Assembly (NCBI RefSeq): GCF_027912835.1 | Contig: NZ_CP115768.1 | Span: 1,240,001-1,304,000 of the forward strand | Length of the DNA stretch: 64,000 nt | Direction: 5' to 3' | DNA from: Paracoccus sediminicola | Lineage (GTDB): Bacteria > Pseudomonadota > Alphaproteobacteria > Rhodobacterales > Rhodobacteraceae | Shown here: positions 9,902 to 18,412 of the stretch, piece by piece | Numbering within the stretch: position 1 is the first letter of the stretch | Layout: each line of letters opens with the position of its first letter | Notes under the pieces: model-generated | What the model was told of the DNA's origin: nothing | The model's input: the letters and a program-made list of their open reading frames with translations, nothing else | The model's database searches: none | Made by a program: the position numbers and the translations under genes

Positions 9902-11881
9902 TCAGAACATCGACTCTAACTCGCCAAGTGAAACACGAACTTTATCAAAATAGTGATCGTCAACATCTTTTGAATGCGCGTCGTAGCGTGACCTGTTAAC
10001 CACGTCCATATGATACTCAAACTCTGTCTTGCTCATTTCAAGAGAGTTCTCAAACTTTTCCCAGAACCCCAAGATTATAGACTTGAGCTCATCAAAATAT
10101 AAGGGGCTTGCGCCTTCCGCCAAAAGATCATCGAAGCCCATCCCAGAGAGACCACCTTGCCTTTTCGATGGAAACTTCGACAAGAGACTCTCAAGACGAT
10201 TGGATTTCGAGAATTGTATCGAAAAGACAGTCTTGATGTGCGTTCGGACCCTTCTTTCAAGTGCGTTGCGTCTTTTTGATATCTCAGCGAGGCGATCTTC
10301 ATTGCCAAGAAGTCTCGTAGGCTTTGCCTTCTTTGAGAAGTACCTCTCGACTATTCCGATATTGAAAAAGCTACCCTCGACACCCCTCTTGAGAACGCCG
10401 TAGCCATAAAGGTGCTCTAGCAGACTTGTGTCATGGTGCGCGTAGGAGTTGAAACTATCCACATCTCCTTGGCCGATATACTCAAGCATCAAGTGCTCGT
10501 CGGGGTACTGCTCTTCAAGCAGCCCCACAACAGATGATACGTAGCTGTCGGACTCGTTAGTGTATTCGTTGACGCCTAGAGCATACAGCGTGCGATCAAC
10601 CACTATGGGCCTCTCACGTGCTGCGTCGGCAATAAAGCTGCACGCATAACGGGTCAGAAACGGGTGTCCGCCGAAGTCTTGAAACAGCTTCACCCGGGTC
10701 TCTGCATCAAACTCGACACCCATGATAGCACCTAAGTCTCCAACCATCTCCGAAACCTGCCCAGGCGTAAACATCGGGATAAAGCGCTTCTCCACATTCC
10801 CGTAAAGGGGGTTGTCACTCTCGAAGAGCTTAACTGCCTCAATGCAATGCGGATTGGTCCCTACGATCAGATACACGATAGGTGACGATGCGCTTTGGAA
10901 TGCAGCTCGCATTGACTGCCAGAAGAGTAGGAAGTCACGCTCTTTGTTCCAGTGCTCTGATGATGCCGTGCCCGGGGCAATCCGCTCAATTTCGTCAAAA
11001 AGGATTGCAACAAACGCTTTCTTTGCTTGCTTCGATATAATTCGGACGTCCTCAGAAAAAGTTGTTGCCGCGTCTTTTGTGCTATAAGCTGTGTCATCTC
11101 CGATCCGGTGTTTAACGGAGAGGGTGGACTTCAGCTCAGAAGCTATATGCCGCAAGAGCTCATTCCAGCGTAGCTGGTGAACCGACGGCGACTGACAATC
11201 AATCGAAACACTTGTGCCACTTCGAGTGGCAAGTGCTCGGCTTACTCCGGATATAAGTGAGGTCTTTCCACTTCTGCGCAGTCCGAATAAGCCAAAATTC
11301 TCTCCCGAGGCTAGCTTTGCAGAGATTTCATTTATGATATCAGAACGGCCATAGAAGTAGAGCTCGCTACGCAGTGGCGAAGACATTGAAAAGAGATCCC
11401 TCGAGAAGGTGAACTCTCGTACTCTTCCAATAATATCGGACTCCTGAGTGGCGAGGGAGAATTCGCTGAAGTGATAAGGGATCACTACTGGCGCATCTGG
11501 TCGGCTCTCAAATAAATCCTTGAGCTTCTTGCTGATATTTGCGTCTCCGCTGACGAGAATCCTCGCTACCTTCTCAATTCGAAAGTCTTCTGAGCTCTGT
11601 TCGATGATATGGTCGAACGCATCTATCGACCGCGGTTGAAACTCAACGTAGGAAGAGAATACGACCAAGACTTCACGATCAGTGTGAAGAATTCCACGCA
11701 TCTTCCCGCAGGGCTTGATAAGTGCATAGCGGTACTGGCTTTTCTGGTTGCCGATGGTGATTTCGCCGTATCGCGTAAGATGAAACATCTGCTCCATACG
11801 GCGCAGGACCCTCTGCTCCTGAGGATCAAAGATCGTAATATCGAACTTTGGGTGGCGACCTGGCTGCACCTCGCTCATCAT
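9902..11881 (-). CDS. P-loop (STAND/AAA-like) ATPase with HEPN-like C-terminus, cargo gene
   Basis: A 659-residue protein. ATG at 11881 was chosen because AGGAG lies nine bases upstream; a TTG three codons earlier abuts that site. An N-terminal domain of about 180 residues has no recognisable family. A P-loop NTPase follows with Walker A GLRRSGKTS near 200-208, Walker B AILFDEIER near 295 and the sensor-like IVYLIVGTNP. A winged-helix-like segment (LLEHLYGYGVLKRG) comes next, then a helical tail with VVNRSRYDAH, resembling Swt1-type HEPN motifs. Base composition is clearly AT-richer than the flanking phage genes, indicating recent acquisition. Position between integrase operon and repressor is a typical cargo slot; a defence role is inferred. 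Confidence 0.7.
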   Translation of the reverse strand: MMSEVQPGRHPKFDITIFDPQEQRVLRRMEQMFHLTRYGEITIGNQKSQYRYALIKPCGKMRGILHTDREVLVVFSSYVEFQPRSIDAFDHIIEQSSEDFRIEKVARILVSGDANISKKLKDLFESRPDAPVVIPYHFSEFSLATQESDIIGRVREFTFSRDLFSMSSPLRSELYFYGRSDIINEISAKLASGENFGLFGLRRSGKTSLISGVSRALATRSGTSVSIDCQSPSVHQLRWNELLRHIASELKSTLSVKHRIGDDTAYSTKDAATTFSEDVRIISKQAKKAFVAILFDEIERIAPGTASSEHWNKERDFLLFWQSMRAAFQSASSPIVYLIVGTNPHCIEAVKLFESDNPLYGNVEKRFIPMFTPGQVSEMVGDLGAIMGVEFDAETRVKLFQDFGGHPFLTRYACSFIADAARERPIVVDRTLYALGVNEYTNESDSYVSSVVGLLEEQYPDEHLMLEYIGQGDVDSFNSYAHHDTSLLEHLYGYGVLKRGVEGSFFNIGIVERYFSKKAKPTRLLGNEDRLAEISKRRNALERRVRTHIKTVFSIQFSKSNRLESLLSKFPSKRQGGLSGMGFDDLLAEGASPLYFDELKSIILGFWEKFENSLEMSKTEFEYHMDVVNRSRYDAHSKDVDDHYFDKVRVSLGELESMF

Positions 11882-12048
11882 ATTCGCCAACTCCTATGTG
11901 CTTGTACGCGATCATTCTCTCATAGCGCCCGCACGGTTGCTCAACAACGATAAACTCTACTGTATGCTGTCGCCTGAAGGAGGACGATCGGCACGTCTTT
12001 GCATGGGCCTGCGAGCTGATCTGCTAGCCAGAGGAAGCCGGTGGACGG
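11882..12048. other. Intergenic region between cargo ATPase and repressor
   Basis: 167 bp without a gene. It should carry the promoter for the minus-strand ATPase and the 3' end of the repressor transcript. AT-rich stretches (AACAACGATAAACTC) are present, but no promoter can be assigned with confidence. Confidence 0.35.
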
Positions 12049-12726
12049 TCAAATCTCCCGCGCGAACCAACGGATGCGGCCGACGATGTGGATCTCGTCG
12101 GCCGTTCGCTCGTAGGGGCTGTAGAAGCCGTTGTCCGAGATGACGCGCACGGCGGGAGGGTCGCTGTTCGGGATGTGCTCGAGCCGTTTGGCCACCAGCC
12201 CCATGCCGTCGTCCAGCACGAAGATCCCCGGCGGGTTCGGCGCGCGGCGCGCCATGTCGACAAGCACCGTGTCGCCGTCGAGCAGCGTGGGCGCCATGCT
12301 GTCGCCTTCCACATGCATGATCCGGAGCTGGGAGGGGCTGGCCTTCAGGCTGTGCCGGATCCAGGACCGGCGGAAGTGGTAGGCGCGGCCGGCGGGATCC
12401 TCATGCTCCTCGACAACGGCGCCGCCGCCCATGGACGGGCGGGGGCTGGCATGTGCGATCGAGACGAAGGCCTCGTCCGGGTTCTCGATGAAGGGGGGCG
12501 TGCCCTCGACATCTCCCATCCCGTGGATCAGCCAATCGCGGTCGACCTTGAGGACACGGGCGACCTCGGCCAGCCGGTCGATGCCGGGGCGGGATGATCG
12601 TCCGCGCAGGATGTCGTAGACGAAGGAGCGGTTCACGCCGGCCATCTCGGCGACATGGGCGGGGCTGAGGCCGAGCTGGTTGGCCCGGGCCCTGAGACGG
12701 TCGGCAAGCGTGTGATGCTCGTTCAT
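12049..12726 (-). CDS. Prophage repressor, XRE HTH plus S24/LexA-type peptidase domain
   Basis: A 225-residue CI-type repressor. The N-terminal HTH (SPAHVAEMAGVNRSFVYDILRG, about residues 18-39) is followed by a linker and a S24 peptidase fold. The nucleophile Ser is in VEGDSMAPTLLDGD, and the lysine is probably in LVAKRLEHI. Such proteins hold lysogeny by binding operators and self-cleave with RecA after DNA damage. The ATG was chosen at MNEHHTLADRL; an open frame upstream is not protein-like. It is divergent from the early gene at 12835, with tandem 10-bp repeats between. Confidence 0.93.
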   Translation of the reverse strand: MNEHHTLADRLRARANQLGLSPAHVAEMAGVNRSFVYDILRGRSSRPGIDRLAEVARVLKVDRDWLIHGMGDVEGTPPFIENPDEAFVSIAHASPRPSMGGGAVVEEHEDPAGRAYHFRRSWIRHSLKASPSQLRIMHVEGDSMAPTLLDGDTVLVDMARRAPNPPGIFVLDDGMGLVAKRLEHIPNSDPPAVRVISDNGFYSPYERTADEIHIVGRIRWFAREI

Positions 12727-12744
12727 GTTTCCCCACCCATCTGT

Positions 12745-12784
12745 GGATAAAATAGGATAAAATCGGATTGATCGACGGCCGTCA
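12745..12784. promoter_or_regulatory. Candidate repressor operator: tandem 10-bp repeats plus palindrome
   Basis: Two adjacent copies of GGATAAAAT(A/C) begin at 12745 and 12755, with a partial third (GGATTGATCG) at 12765. They are spaced exactly 10 bp, one helical turn. They are followed by the perfect palindrome GACGGCCGTC at 12774-12783. The block lies in the 108-bp gap between the divergent repressor and early gene, so it is the expected place for operators and both promoters. Confidence 0.6.
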
Positions 12785-12834
12785 AGCGAATAAGAACAGA
12801 AGGTAAACATCAGGCAGAGGTATCGGAGGGGCGA

Positions 12835-13518
12835 GTGCACACCGACAAGCTGTATTTCACGCTCCCCGAGGTGCTCGAGCGCTGGCGGATTTCCGAGACG
12901 GACCTCGTCTACCTGGCCGAGAACGACAAGCTCCGGCTGTCGGTGCGCGTCTTCGGCGAGCCGGTCGAGTTCGGCGACTACGAGGAGGGCCAGGACGGCG
13001 AGCGGTTCCGCGCGCCGTGGGAGCAGAAGCCCTTCAGCGGGCTGCTCGACCTGCACGCCTGCGACGTCTTCCAGCTGTTCCGCTGCGGCGAGCTCTATGT
13101 CAGCGAGTTCCGCACGCCGCGCGCGGACTATGCGTCGCTCTATGGCGAGGCCAAGCCGGTCTTCGTGATGATCGGCGATCTGCTGCTAAGGCGCGAGGAA
13201 CGTGATCGTTTCAAGCTGCAGTCTGGGTTTTCCTCCGGGGGCTCGGCGATCGAGGAGAGCACCTTCATCGCTTCGGCCGACTACCAGGAGGTGCGCTGTA
13301 ACAGCTACCGCTTCCGGCTCGGCCCGATCCAGGCGCAGGTCGTCCGCGCGCTGCACGAGGCCGCGCAGCGGGGCGAGGCGTGGCAGAGCGGCAAGGCCAT
13401 CCTGTCCTCGGCCGGCTCGAAGAGCTTGCGCATGGCCGACGTCTTCAAGTCGCAGAAGGACTGGCGGCAGCTGATCCGCTCCGACCGCCGCGGCGGCTAC
13501 CGTCTGAACATCGACTGA
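12835..13518 (+). CDS. Phage early protein of unknown function
   Basis: A 227-residue protein starting at GTG behind TCGGAGGGGCGA. The N-terminus (LYFTLPEVLERWRISETDLVYLAENDKL) looks like a helix-turn-helix of the MerR/excisionase kind, and the C-terminal part (ADVFKSQKDWRQLI, GGYRLNID) may be a second winged-helix. It is the first rightward gene after the operator region, so it is a candidate early regulator. I recognise no named family. Confidence 0.75.
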   Translation: MHTDKLYFTLPEVLERWRISETDLVYLAENDKLRLSVRVFGEPVEFGDYEEGQDGERFRAPWEQKPFSGLLDLHACDVFQLFRCGELYVSEFRTPRADYASLYGEAKPVFVMIGDLLLRREERDRFKLQSGFSSGGSAIEESTFIASADYQEVRCNSYRFRLGPIQAQVVRALHEAAQRGEAWQSGKAILSSAGSKSLRMADVFKSQKDWRQLIRSDRRGGYRLNID

Positions 13519-13695
13519 CTCGCCAGCCATCCCCTATGCGCAGTCCCTGATTGCGCTCGGTGTGGGATCGGCTGGGCGATGGAGGGGGATGACGATCCCA
13601 CAGCGAGCCGTCCAAGCCTGTCTTGCAAGGCCATATCCATCCCCCTCTGCATCCCCCTGCGATCCTGACGACATCCCATAGCGGGATTTCGCAAT
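13519..13695. other. Leader region without a gene
   Basis: About 180 bp between the early protein and the AlpA-like gene. It contains short inverted repeats, for example TCCC-ATAGC-GGGA, and repeated CATCCCCCT units. No coding frame is evident. It may carry a promoter or attenuator for the downstream replication genes. Confidence 0.4.
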
Positions 13696-13726
13696 CTCTC
13701 TCCGAAGCACACGCAAACGGAGAGAG
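13696..13726 (+). promoter_or_regulatory. Perfect inverted repeat covering the ribosome-binding site of the next gene
   Basis: CTCTCTCCG at 13696-13704 is the exact reverse complement of CGGAGAGAG at 13718-13726, with a 13-nt loop. The 3' arm contains the Shine-Dalgarno sequence GGAGAGAG immediately before the ATG at 13730. In mRNA the hairpin would bury the ribosome site. This suggests translational control or attenuation of the AlpA-like gene and the coupled genes after it. Confidence 0.6.
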
Positions 13727-13729
13727 CCG

Positions 13730-13942
13730 ATGCAGCAGAAGCATTGCCTGAACCAGAAGGAACTCGCCCGACGCTGGACGATCTCGCATCGCACGCTGGA
13801 GCGCTGGCGGTGGGCGGGTGAAGGCCCCGCCTACATGAAGATCGGCGGCCGGGTCGTCTACCGGCTCGAGGACATCGTCGCCTTCGAGCGCGACCAGCTC
13901 CAGCACACGATGGACACCCAGCCGCGCGCGGGAGCGGCCTGA
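13730..13942 (+). CDS. AlpA/excisionase-like MerR-type HTH protein
   Basis: A 70-residue DNA-binding protein. NQKELARRWTISHRTLERWRWAGEGPAYMKIGGRVVYRLEDIVAFE (described by parts) gives a helix-turn-helix near residues 8-28 and the wing typical of MerR/excisionase-like HTH_17 proteins near 33-52. It could be an excisionase or a transcription activator. Its stop overlaps the start of the next gene (TGATG). Confidence 0.88.
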   Translation: MQQKHCLNQKELARRWTISHRTLERWRWAGEGPAYMKIGGRVVYRLEDIVAFERDQLQHTMDTQPRAGAA

Positions 13943-14304
13943 TGGGACGCCTGTCGCCCATTACCGAGGCCGAGTTCGTGCCGCTGCACGGCGCGAACGG
14001 GCCGGGGCTCGAAGAGGTCGGGCTCGCCGCCTGGATCGCGCAGGCCGAACCCGGCGAGGCGCTGGTCTATCACCGCGGCTTCCTCGCCGTCGACGCCACG
14101 TCGGTCATCTCGAAGCTGCCGGCGGACCGGCAACGCACGCTGCAACTGGTGGCGGCCGCGGCCCGCCGCGCGGCCGAGCAGAACCTCGTCCATCTCGTGC
14201 AGTCCCGGCTCGGCCCCGACGCCTTTGCCTACATCGCCGTCGCCCGCCCGAAGCCAGGCCCACCGGGAGCTGCGCTCTCGATGCGCCTGCTTGAGGCCGC
14301 CTGA
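13942..14304 (+). CDS. Phage hypothetical protein
   Basis: A 120-residue protein coupled to the HTH gene by a one-base overlap. It starts MGRLSPITEAEFVPLHGANG; no motif is recognised. The middle section LVYHRGFLAVDATSV and the helical TLQLVAAAARRAAEQN suggest a small globular fold with a helical hairpin. Context is the start of the early recombination/replication operon. Confidence 0.7.
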   Translation: MGRLSPITEAEFVPLHGANGPGLEEVGLAAWIAQAEPGEALVYHRGFLAVDATSVISKLPADRQRTLQLVAAAARRAAEQNLVHLVQSRLGPDAFAYIAVARPKPGPPGAALSMRLLEAA

Positions 14305-14331
14305 ACCCCATTCCCCATTCCGGAGACCCCA

Positions 14332-14820
14332 ATGCCCTTTCCCGAGAACACACCCACGCCCGATGACCTGCCGCGCCTCAGCCCGCAGGAGATCGCCGGG
14401 CTGCCCGTCGAACTGCTGGCCATCCTTCAGCGCGAGATCGACGAGCGCCTGAAACGCGACAAGGCCGCGAAGACCCGGCTCGATGCCGCGCTGACCGTCC
14501 GCTACGCCACCCGCGCCGCCGAGGAGCGGCAGGCGCAGGCCAAGGACACGGGCACGGTCCGCTTCGACGACGGCGATTTCACCGTGGTCGCCGATCTGCC
14601 GAAGCGCGTCGAGTGGGACCAGTCCCAGCTCGCGGCCATGGTCGAGCGGATCCGCGCGGCCGGGGACGACCCGGCCGAGTATCTCGACATCGCCTTCAAG
14701 GTGCCCGAGCGCAAATACGCGGCCTGGCCCGATGCGATCCGCCAGGGTTTCGAGCCCGCGCGGACAGTGAAGACCGGCGCGCTGAAGGTCGAGATCCGGC
14801 CGCAGGGAGGCGATGCATGA
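14332..14820 (+). CDS. Phage hypothetical protein preceding the Sak4-like gene
   Basis: A 162-residue acidic/charged protein. Its N-terminal half is helical (AGLPVELLAILQREIDERLKRDKAAK) and its C-terminal half has a compact WPDAIRQGFEPARTVK segment. It overlaps the Sak4-like gene by 4 bp, which supports both being real and coupled. A recombination-accessory role is possible from position only. Confidence 0.75.
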   Translation: MPFPENTPTPDDLPRLSPQEIAGLPVELLAILQREIDERLKRDKAAKTRLDAALTVRYATRAAEERQAQAKDTGTVRFDDGDFTVVADLPKRVEWDQSQLAAMVERIRAAGDDPAEYLDIAFKVPERKYAAWPDAIRQGFEPARTVKTGALKVEIRPQGGDA

Positions 14821-15695
14821 GCCTCCCGATCATCAGCGCCGACGAGCGGCTGGCCGAGGTGCGCGGCGTGAAGGCCGCCGTCTTCGGCCCGAGCGGGGTC
14901 GGCAAGACCACGCTTCTGCGCACGCTCCGGGCCTCGACCACGCTGTTTTTCGACCTCGAGGCCGGCGATCTCGCCATCGAGGGGGTGGCAATCGACACGA
15001 TCCGCCCGCGCACCTGGCGGGAATGCCGCGACTTCGCGGTGTTCATCGGCGGCCCGAACCCGGCGCTGCGCACGGACCAGCCCTACAGCGAGGACCATTA
15101 CCAGGCGATCTGCCAGAAGTACGGCGATCCGAAGGTGCTGGAGAAGTACGACACGGTCTTCATCGACTCGATCACCGTGGCAGGACGGCTCTGCTTCCAG
15201 TGGTGCAAGGGTCAGCCGGAAGCGCATTCCGACAAGACCGGCAAGCCGGACGTCCGCGGGGCCTACGGTCTGCACGGGCGCGAGATGATCGCCTGGCTCA
15301 CCCACCTCCAGCACACGCGGGCGAAGAACGTGATCTTCGTCGGGATCCTCGACGAGAAATTCGACGACTTCAATCGCAAGGTCTTCGTTCCGCAGATCGA
15401 CGGATCGAAGACCGGGCTCGAGCTGCCCGGCATCGTCGACGAGGTGCTGACGCTCACCTCGCTGCCCGACGACAACGGCGTGCCGCAGCGGGTCTTCGTC
15501 TGCCACACGCAGAACAGCTGGGGCTACCCGGCAAAGGACCGCTCCGGCCGGCTCGACCTGCTGGAACCGCCGCATCTCGGCCGGCTCATCGAGAAGATCC
15601 GCCAGCCGCTGTCGATCGATGCACGCCCGCTCGTGACGGACGCGCCGCGCATGCCGGCGCCGGCCGCGACCCCTCAAACCGATCCCACCAACTGA
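14817..15695 (+). CDS. Sak4-like RecA-fold ATPase (phage single-strand annealing/recombination)
   Basis: A 292-residue AAA_24-type ATPase. Walker A GPSGVGKTTLL is at about residues 25-35, the acidic FFDLEAGD strand follows, and TVFIDSITVAG is the Walker B. A HLQHT/NVIFVGI stretch and VCHTQNSWGYPAKDRSG follow, as in Sak4 proteins. These work with single-stranded DNA-binding and annealing partners in phage recombination. The start is set by the ATGA overlap with the preceding gene. Confidence 0.85.
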   Translation: MSLPIISADERLAEVRGVKAAVFGPSGVGKTTLLRTLRASTTLFFDLEAGDLAIEGVAIDTIRPRTWRECRDFAVFIGGPNPALRTDQPYSEDHYQAICQKYGDPKVLEKYDTVFIDSITVAGRLCFQWCKGQPEAHSDKTGKPDVRGAYGLHGREMIAWLTHLQHTRAKNVIFVGILDEKFDDFNRKVFVPQIDGSKTGLELPGIVDEVLTLTSLPDDNGVPQRVFVCHTQNSWGYPAKDRSGRLDLLEPPHLGRLIEKIRQPLSIDARPLVTDAPRMPAPAATPQTDPTN

Positions 15696-15709
15696 AAGGA
15701 CCCCACGCC

Positions 15710-16309
15710 ATGACCGGTCTCTGGAACGATTTCAACGACGCGCAGTCCAACACGAACCTGATCCCCAAGGGGACGCTCGCCAAGGTGCGCCTGACCATCC
15801 GCCCCGGCGGCTTCGACGATCCCTCGCAGGGCTGGACCGGGGGTTATGCCACCCGCGGCTCCACCGGTGCGGTGTATCTCAACGGCGAGTTCACGGTGAC
15901 CGAGGGCCCCTATGCCCGGCGCAAGATCTTCACGCTGATCGGGTTGCACAGCCCCAAGGGTCCGGACTGGGCCAATATGGGCCGTAGTCTCGTCCGCGGC
16001 ATGCTGAACTCGGCGCGCGGGATTTCCGACAAGGACACCTCGCCCGAGACGCAGGCCGCACGTCTGATCAACGGCTTCGCCGACCTTGACGGGCTGGAGT
16101 TCGTCGCGCGCATCGACATTGGCTCCGATGCGATGGGCGAGGACAAGAACGAGATCCGTGCCGCGGTGACGCCCGACCATCGCGACTATGCGCAGGTCAT
16201 GGGCACGGCCGGCCACGGCTATCAGCCGCCATCGCAGCCCGCGCCGCAGCCGGCGGCACCGCAGCCGACCGCTCCGGCGGCTCCCGGCCGCCCGGCCTGG
16301 GCGCAGTGA
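15710..16309 (+). CDS. Phage protein, possible ssDNA-binding partner of Sak4
   Basis: A 199-residue protein. The first 150 residues look beta-rich (LAKVRLTIRPGG, GAVYLNGEFTV, LEFVARIDIG) and the C-terminal 40 residues are Pro/Ala/Gln-rich. A disordered tail after an OB-like core is typical of phage SSB-like proteins, but I see no diagnostic motif. It sits between the Sak4-like ATPase and the helicase. The SSB idea is inference. Confidence 0.7.
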   Translation: MTGLWNDFNDAQSNTNLIPKGTLAKVRLTIRPGGFDDPSQGWTGGYATRGSTGAVYLNGEFTVTEGPYARRKIFTLIGLHSPKGPDWANMGRSLVRGMLNSARGISDKDTSPETQAARLINGFADLDGLEFVARIDIGSDAMGEDKNEIRAAVTPDHRDYAQVMGTAGHGYQPPSQPAPQPAAPQPTAPAAPGRPAWAQ

Positions 16310-16319
16310 GGGGCGTCCG

Positions 16320-17987
16320 ATGCGGCTGCGTCCCCGCCAGAAAGTCTTCGTGGAGCGCAGCCTCGCTGCGCTCTCGAAGCACGGCAACACGCTCGGCGTC
16401 GCGCCCACGGGCGCGGGCAAGACCATCATGCTGTCCGCGGTCACCGGCAAGCTGGTGGAGAAGACGGCGGCCAAGGCCTGCGTTCTCGCCCATCGCGACG
16501 AGCTGACCGGCCAGAACCGCGCGAAGTTCGGCCGGGTCAATCCGGAAGTAACCACCTCCGTGGTGGATGCCGGCTCGAAGTCGTGGGCTGGCCAGGTCAC
16601 CTTCGCCATGGCGCCGACGCTGTCTCGTTCGCCGAGCCTGAAGGCGATGCCCAAGCTCGATCTGCTGGTGATCGACGAGGCGCATCACGCGGTGGCCGAC
16701 AGCTATCGTCGGATCATCGACCGCGTTCGCGACGCCAATCCCGAAGCCCGCATCTTCGGCGTCACGGCGACGCCCAACCGCGGCGACCGGAAAGGGCTGC
16801 GCGAGGTTTTCGACAATGTCGGCGACCAGGTCACGCTGGCCGAACTGATCGCGTCTGGTCACCTCGTCCCACCGCGCACCTTCGTGATCGATGTGGGCGT
16901 GCAGGAGAAGTTGCGTGCCGTGCGCAAGACCGCGTCCGACTACGACATGGGCGCGGTTGCGGAGATCATGAACCGCGCACCGATCACGGAGGAGGTCATC
17001 CGGCACTGGCGCGAGAAGGCCGGCGACCGCCAGACCGTGGTCTTCTGCTCGACCGTCGCCCACGCGGAAAACGTCGCCGAAGCCTTCAATGACAACGGGA
17101 TCCCCGCCGGCGTCATCCACGGCGACCTCGGCTCCGAGACGCGCCGCCGGATCCTCGCAGCCTACGCCTCTGGCGAAACGCAGGTCGTCGTCAACGTGGC
17201 GGTGCTGACCGAAGGCTGGGATCACCCGCCCACCCCCAGCGTGGTGCTGCTGCGGCCGAGCTCCTGCAAGTCGACCATGATCCAGATGGTCGGGCGCGGC
17301 CTCCGCACCGTCGACCCGGCCGAGCACCCCGGCATCGTTAAGACCGACTGCATCGTGCTGGATTTCGGCATCTCGAGCCTGACGCACGGCACGCTGGAGC
17401 AGGACGTCGATCTCGACGGCCGCGATCCCACACCGTGCGACGCGCCGACGAAGACCTGCCCGGAATGCGAAGCGACGGTCCCGCTCGCAGCCCGCCAATG
17501 CCCGATCTGCGGATACGAGTTCCTGAGCGACGGGGAGCCGCCGCTCGAAAGCGTGGTCATGTCCGAGATCGACCTCCTGAGGCGCTCCAGCTTCGCCTGG
17601 GAGGATCTGTTCGATGACGAGTCCGCGCTCATGGCGAGCGGGTTCAATGCCTGGGGCGGCGTGTTCTTCCTCGAGGGGCGCTGGCACGCCGTAGGCGGTG
17701 GCAAGAATGAGCGGACGCGCCTCCTCGGCGTGGGCGAGCGCACCGTCTGTCTGGCGCAGGCCGACGACTGGCTGAACGAACACGAGACCGACGAGAGCGC
17801 CTTCAAGTCCCAGCGCTGGCTGGGCCAGGCGCCGACGGAGAAGCAGCTGCAATACCTCTCGCCCGCGCAGCGGCAGGATTACGGGCTCACGCGCTACCGC
17901 GCCTCGGCGCTGATCACCTTCCAGTTCAACCGGCGCGACATTCGGCGTCTCGTGATGTCGGCCGCGCCCGAGCGGAGGGCGGCGTGA
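16320..17987 (+). CDS. DEAD/DEAH-box SF2 helicase
   Basis: A 555-residue helicase. Motif I is APTGAGKT (about 30-37), motif II VIDEAHH, motif III-like TATPNRGD and motif VI QMVGRGLR. After the helicase core a zinc-ribbon with CPEC and CPIC pairs lies near residue 380, then a C-terminal domain of about 150 residues. It is similar in type to phage UvsW/RadD-like helicases for recombination-dependent replication. It follows the Sak4 block by 10 bp and overlaps the next gene. Confidence 0.93.
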   Translation: MRLRPRQKVFVERSLAALSKHGNTLGVAPTGAGKTIMLSAVTGKLVEKTAAKACVLAHRDELTGQNRAKFGRVNPEVTTSVVDAGSKSWAGQVTFAMAPTLSRSPSLKAMPKLDLLVIDEAHHAVADSYRRIIDRVRDANPEARIFGVTATPNRGDRKGLREVFDNVGDQVTLAELIASGHLVPPRTFVIDVGVQEKLRAVRKTASDYDMGAVAEIMNRAPITEEVIRHWREKAGDRQTVVFCSTVAHAENVAEAFNDNGIPAGVIHGDLGSETRRRILAAYASGETQVVVNVAVLTEGWDHPPTPSVVLLRPSSCKSTMIQMVGRGLRTVDPAEHPGIVKTDCIVLDFGISSLTHGTLEQDVDLDGRDPTPCDAPTKTCPECEATVPLAARQCPICGYEFLSDGEPPLESVVMSEIDLLRRSSFAWEDLFDDESALMASGFNAWGGVFFLEGRWHAVGGGKNERTRLLGVGERTVCLAQADDWLNEHETDESAFKSQRWLGQAPTEKQLQYLSPAQRQDYGLTRYRASALITFQFNRRDIRRLVMSAAPERRAA

Positions 17988-18412
17988 ACCATGTCGCGCA
18001 AGTCCCATCCCCGCCCGCAGCGGCTCCGGATCGACCGGGCTTTGATCGCCTCTGGCATCCGCGCCCGGTGCTTTGCGCCGTCTGCACCGCGCGCACCCGC
18101 GGCTTCGGCTGGTTCGATCCCCACCGGCCGCGCCCAACCCGCACCCGCCGCTGGTTCTGCTCCATGGGCTGCCAGGCGGCCTTCACCCGCAAAGCAAAGA
18201 GAGGAATGAGCATGGTCGATTTCACCGAAGAGGAAACCCAGGCGTTGCCCGCCGTCATGCGCGCGCTCGCACCCGAGATGGAGCGGATCGGCTGGGACCG
18301 GCCACTGGGCCAGCTGACCCAGAACGACATGCACCGGCTGATCGTCACGACCATCGAGGCCTTCCGGGACGAAATGGCGGAGATCGCCGCCGAGGCGGAG
18401 ATCCCGTTCTGA
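17984..18412 (+). CDS. Small zinc-finger-like phage protein (DUF6511-like)
   Basis: A 142-residue protein with GTG start overlapping the helicase stop (GTGA). CAVC and the WFCSMGCQ segment give four Cys that could bind zinc (about residues 30-60). The C-terminal half is helical and acidic and ends in EIPF. It resembles proteins annotated DUF6511 in Rhodobacterales phages as I recall. Function unknown. Confidence 0.75.
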   Translation: MNHVAQVPSPPAAAPDRPGFDRLWHPRPVLCAVCTARTRGFGWFDPHRPRPTRTRRWFCSMGCQAAFTRKAKRGMSMVDFTEEETQALPAVMRALAPEMERIGWDRPLGQLTQNDMHRLIVTTIEAFRDEMAEIAAEAEIPF

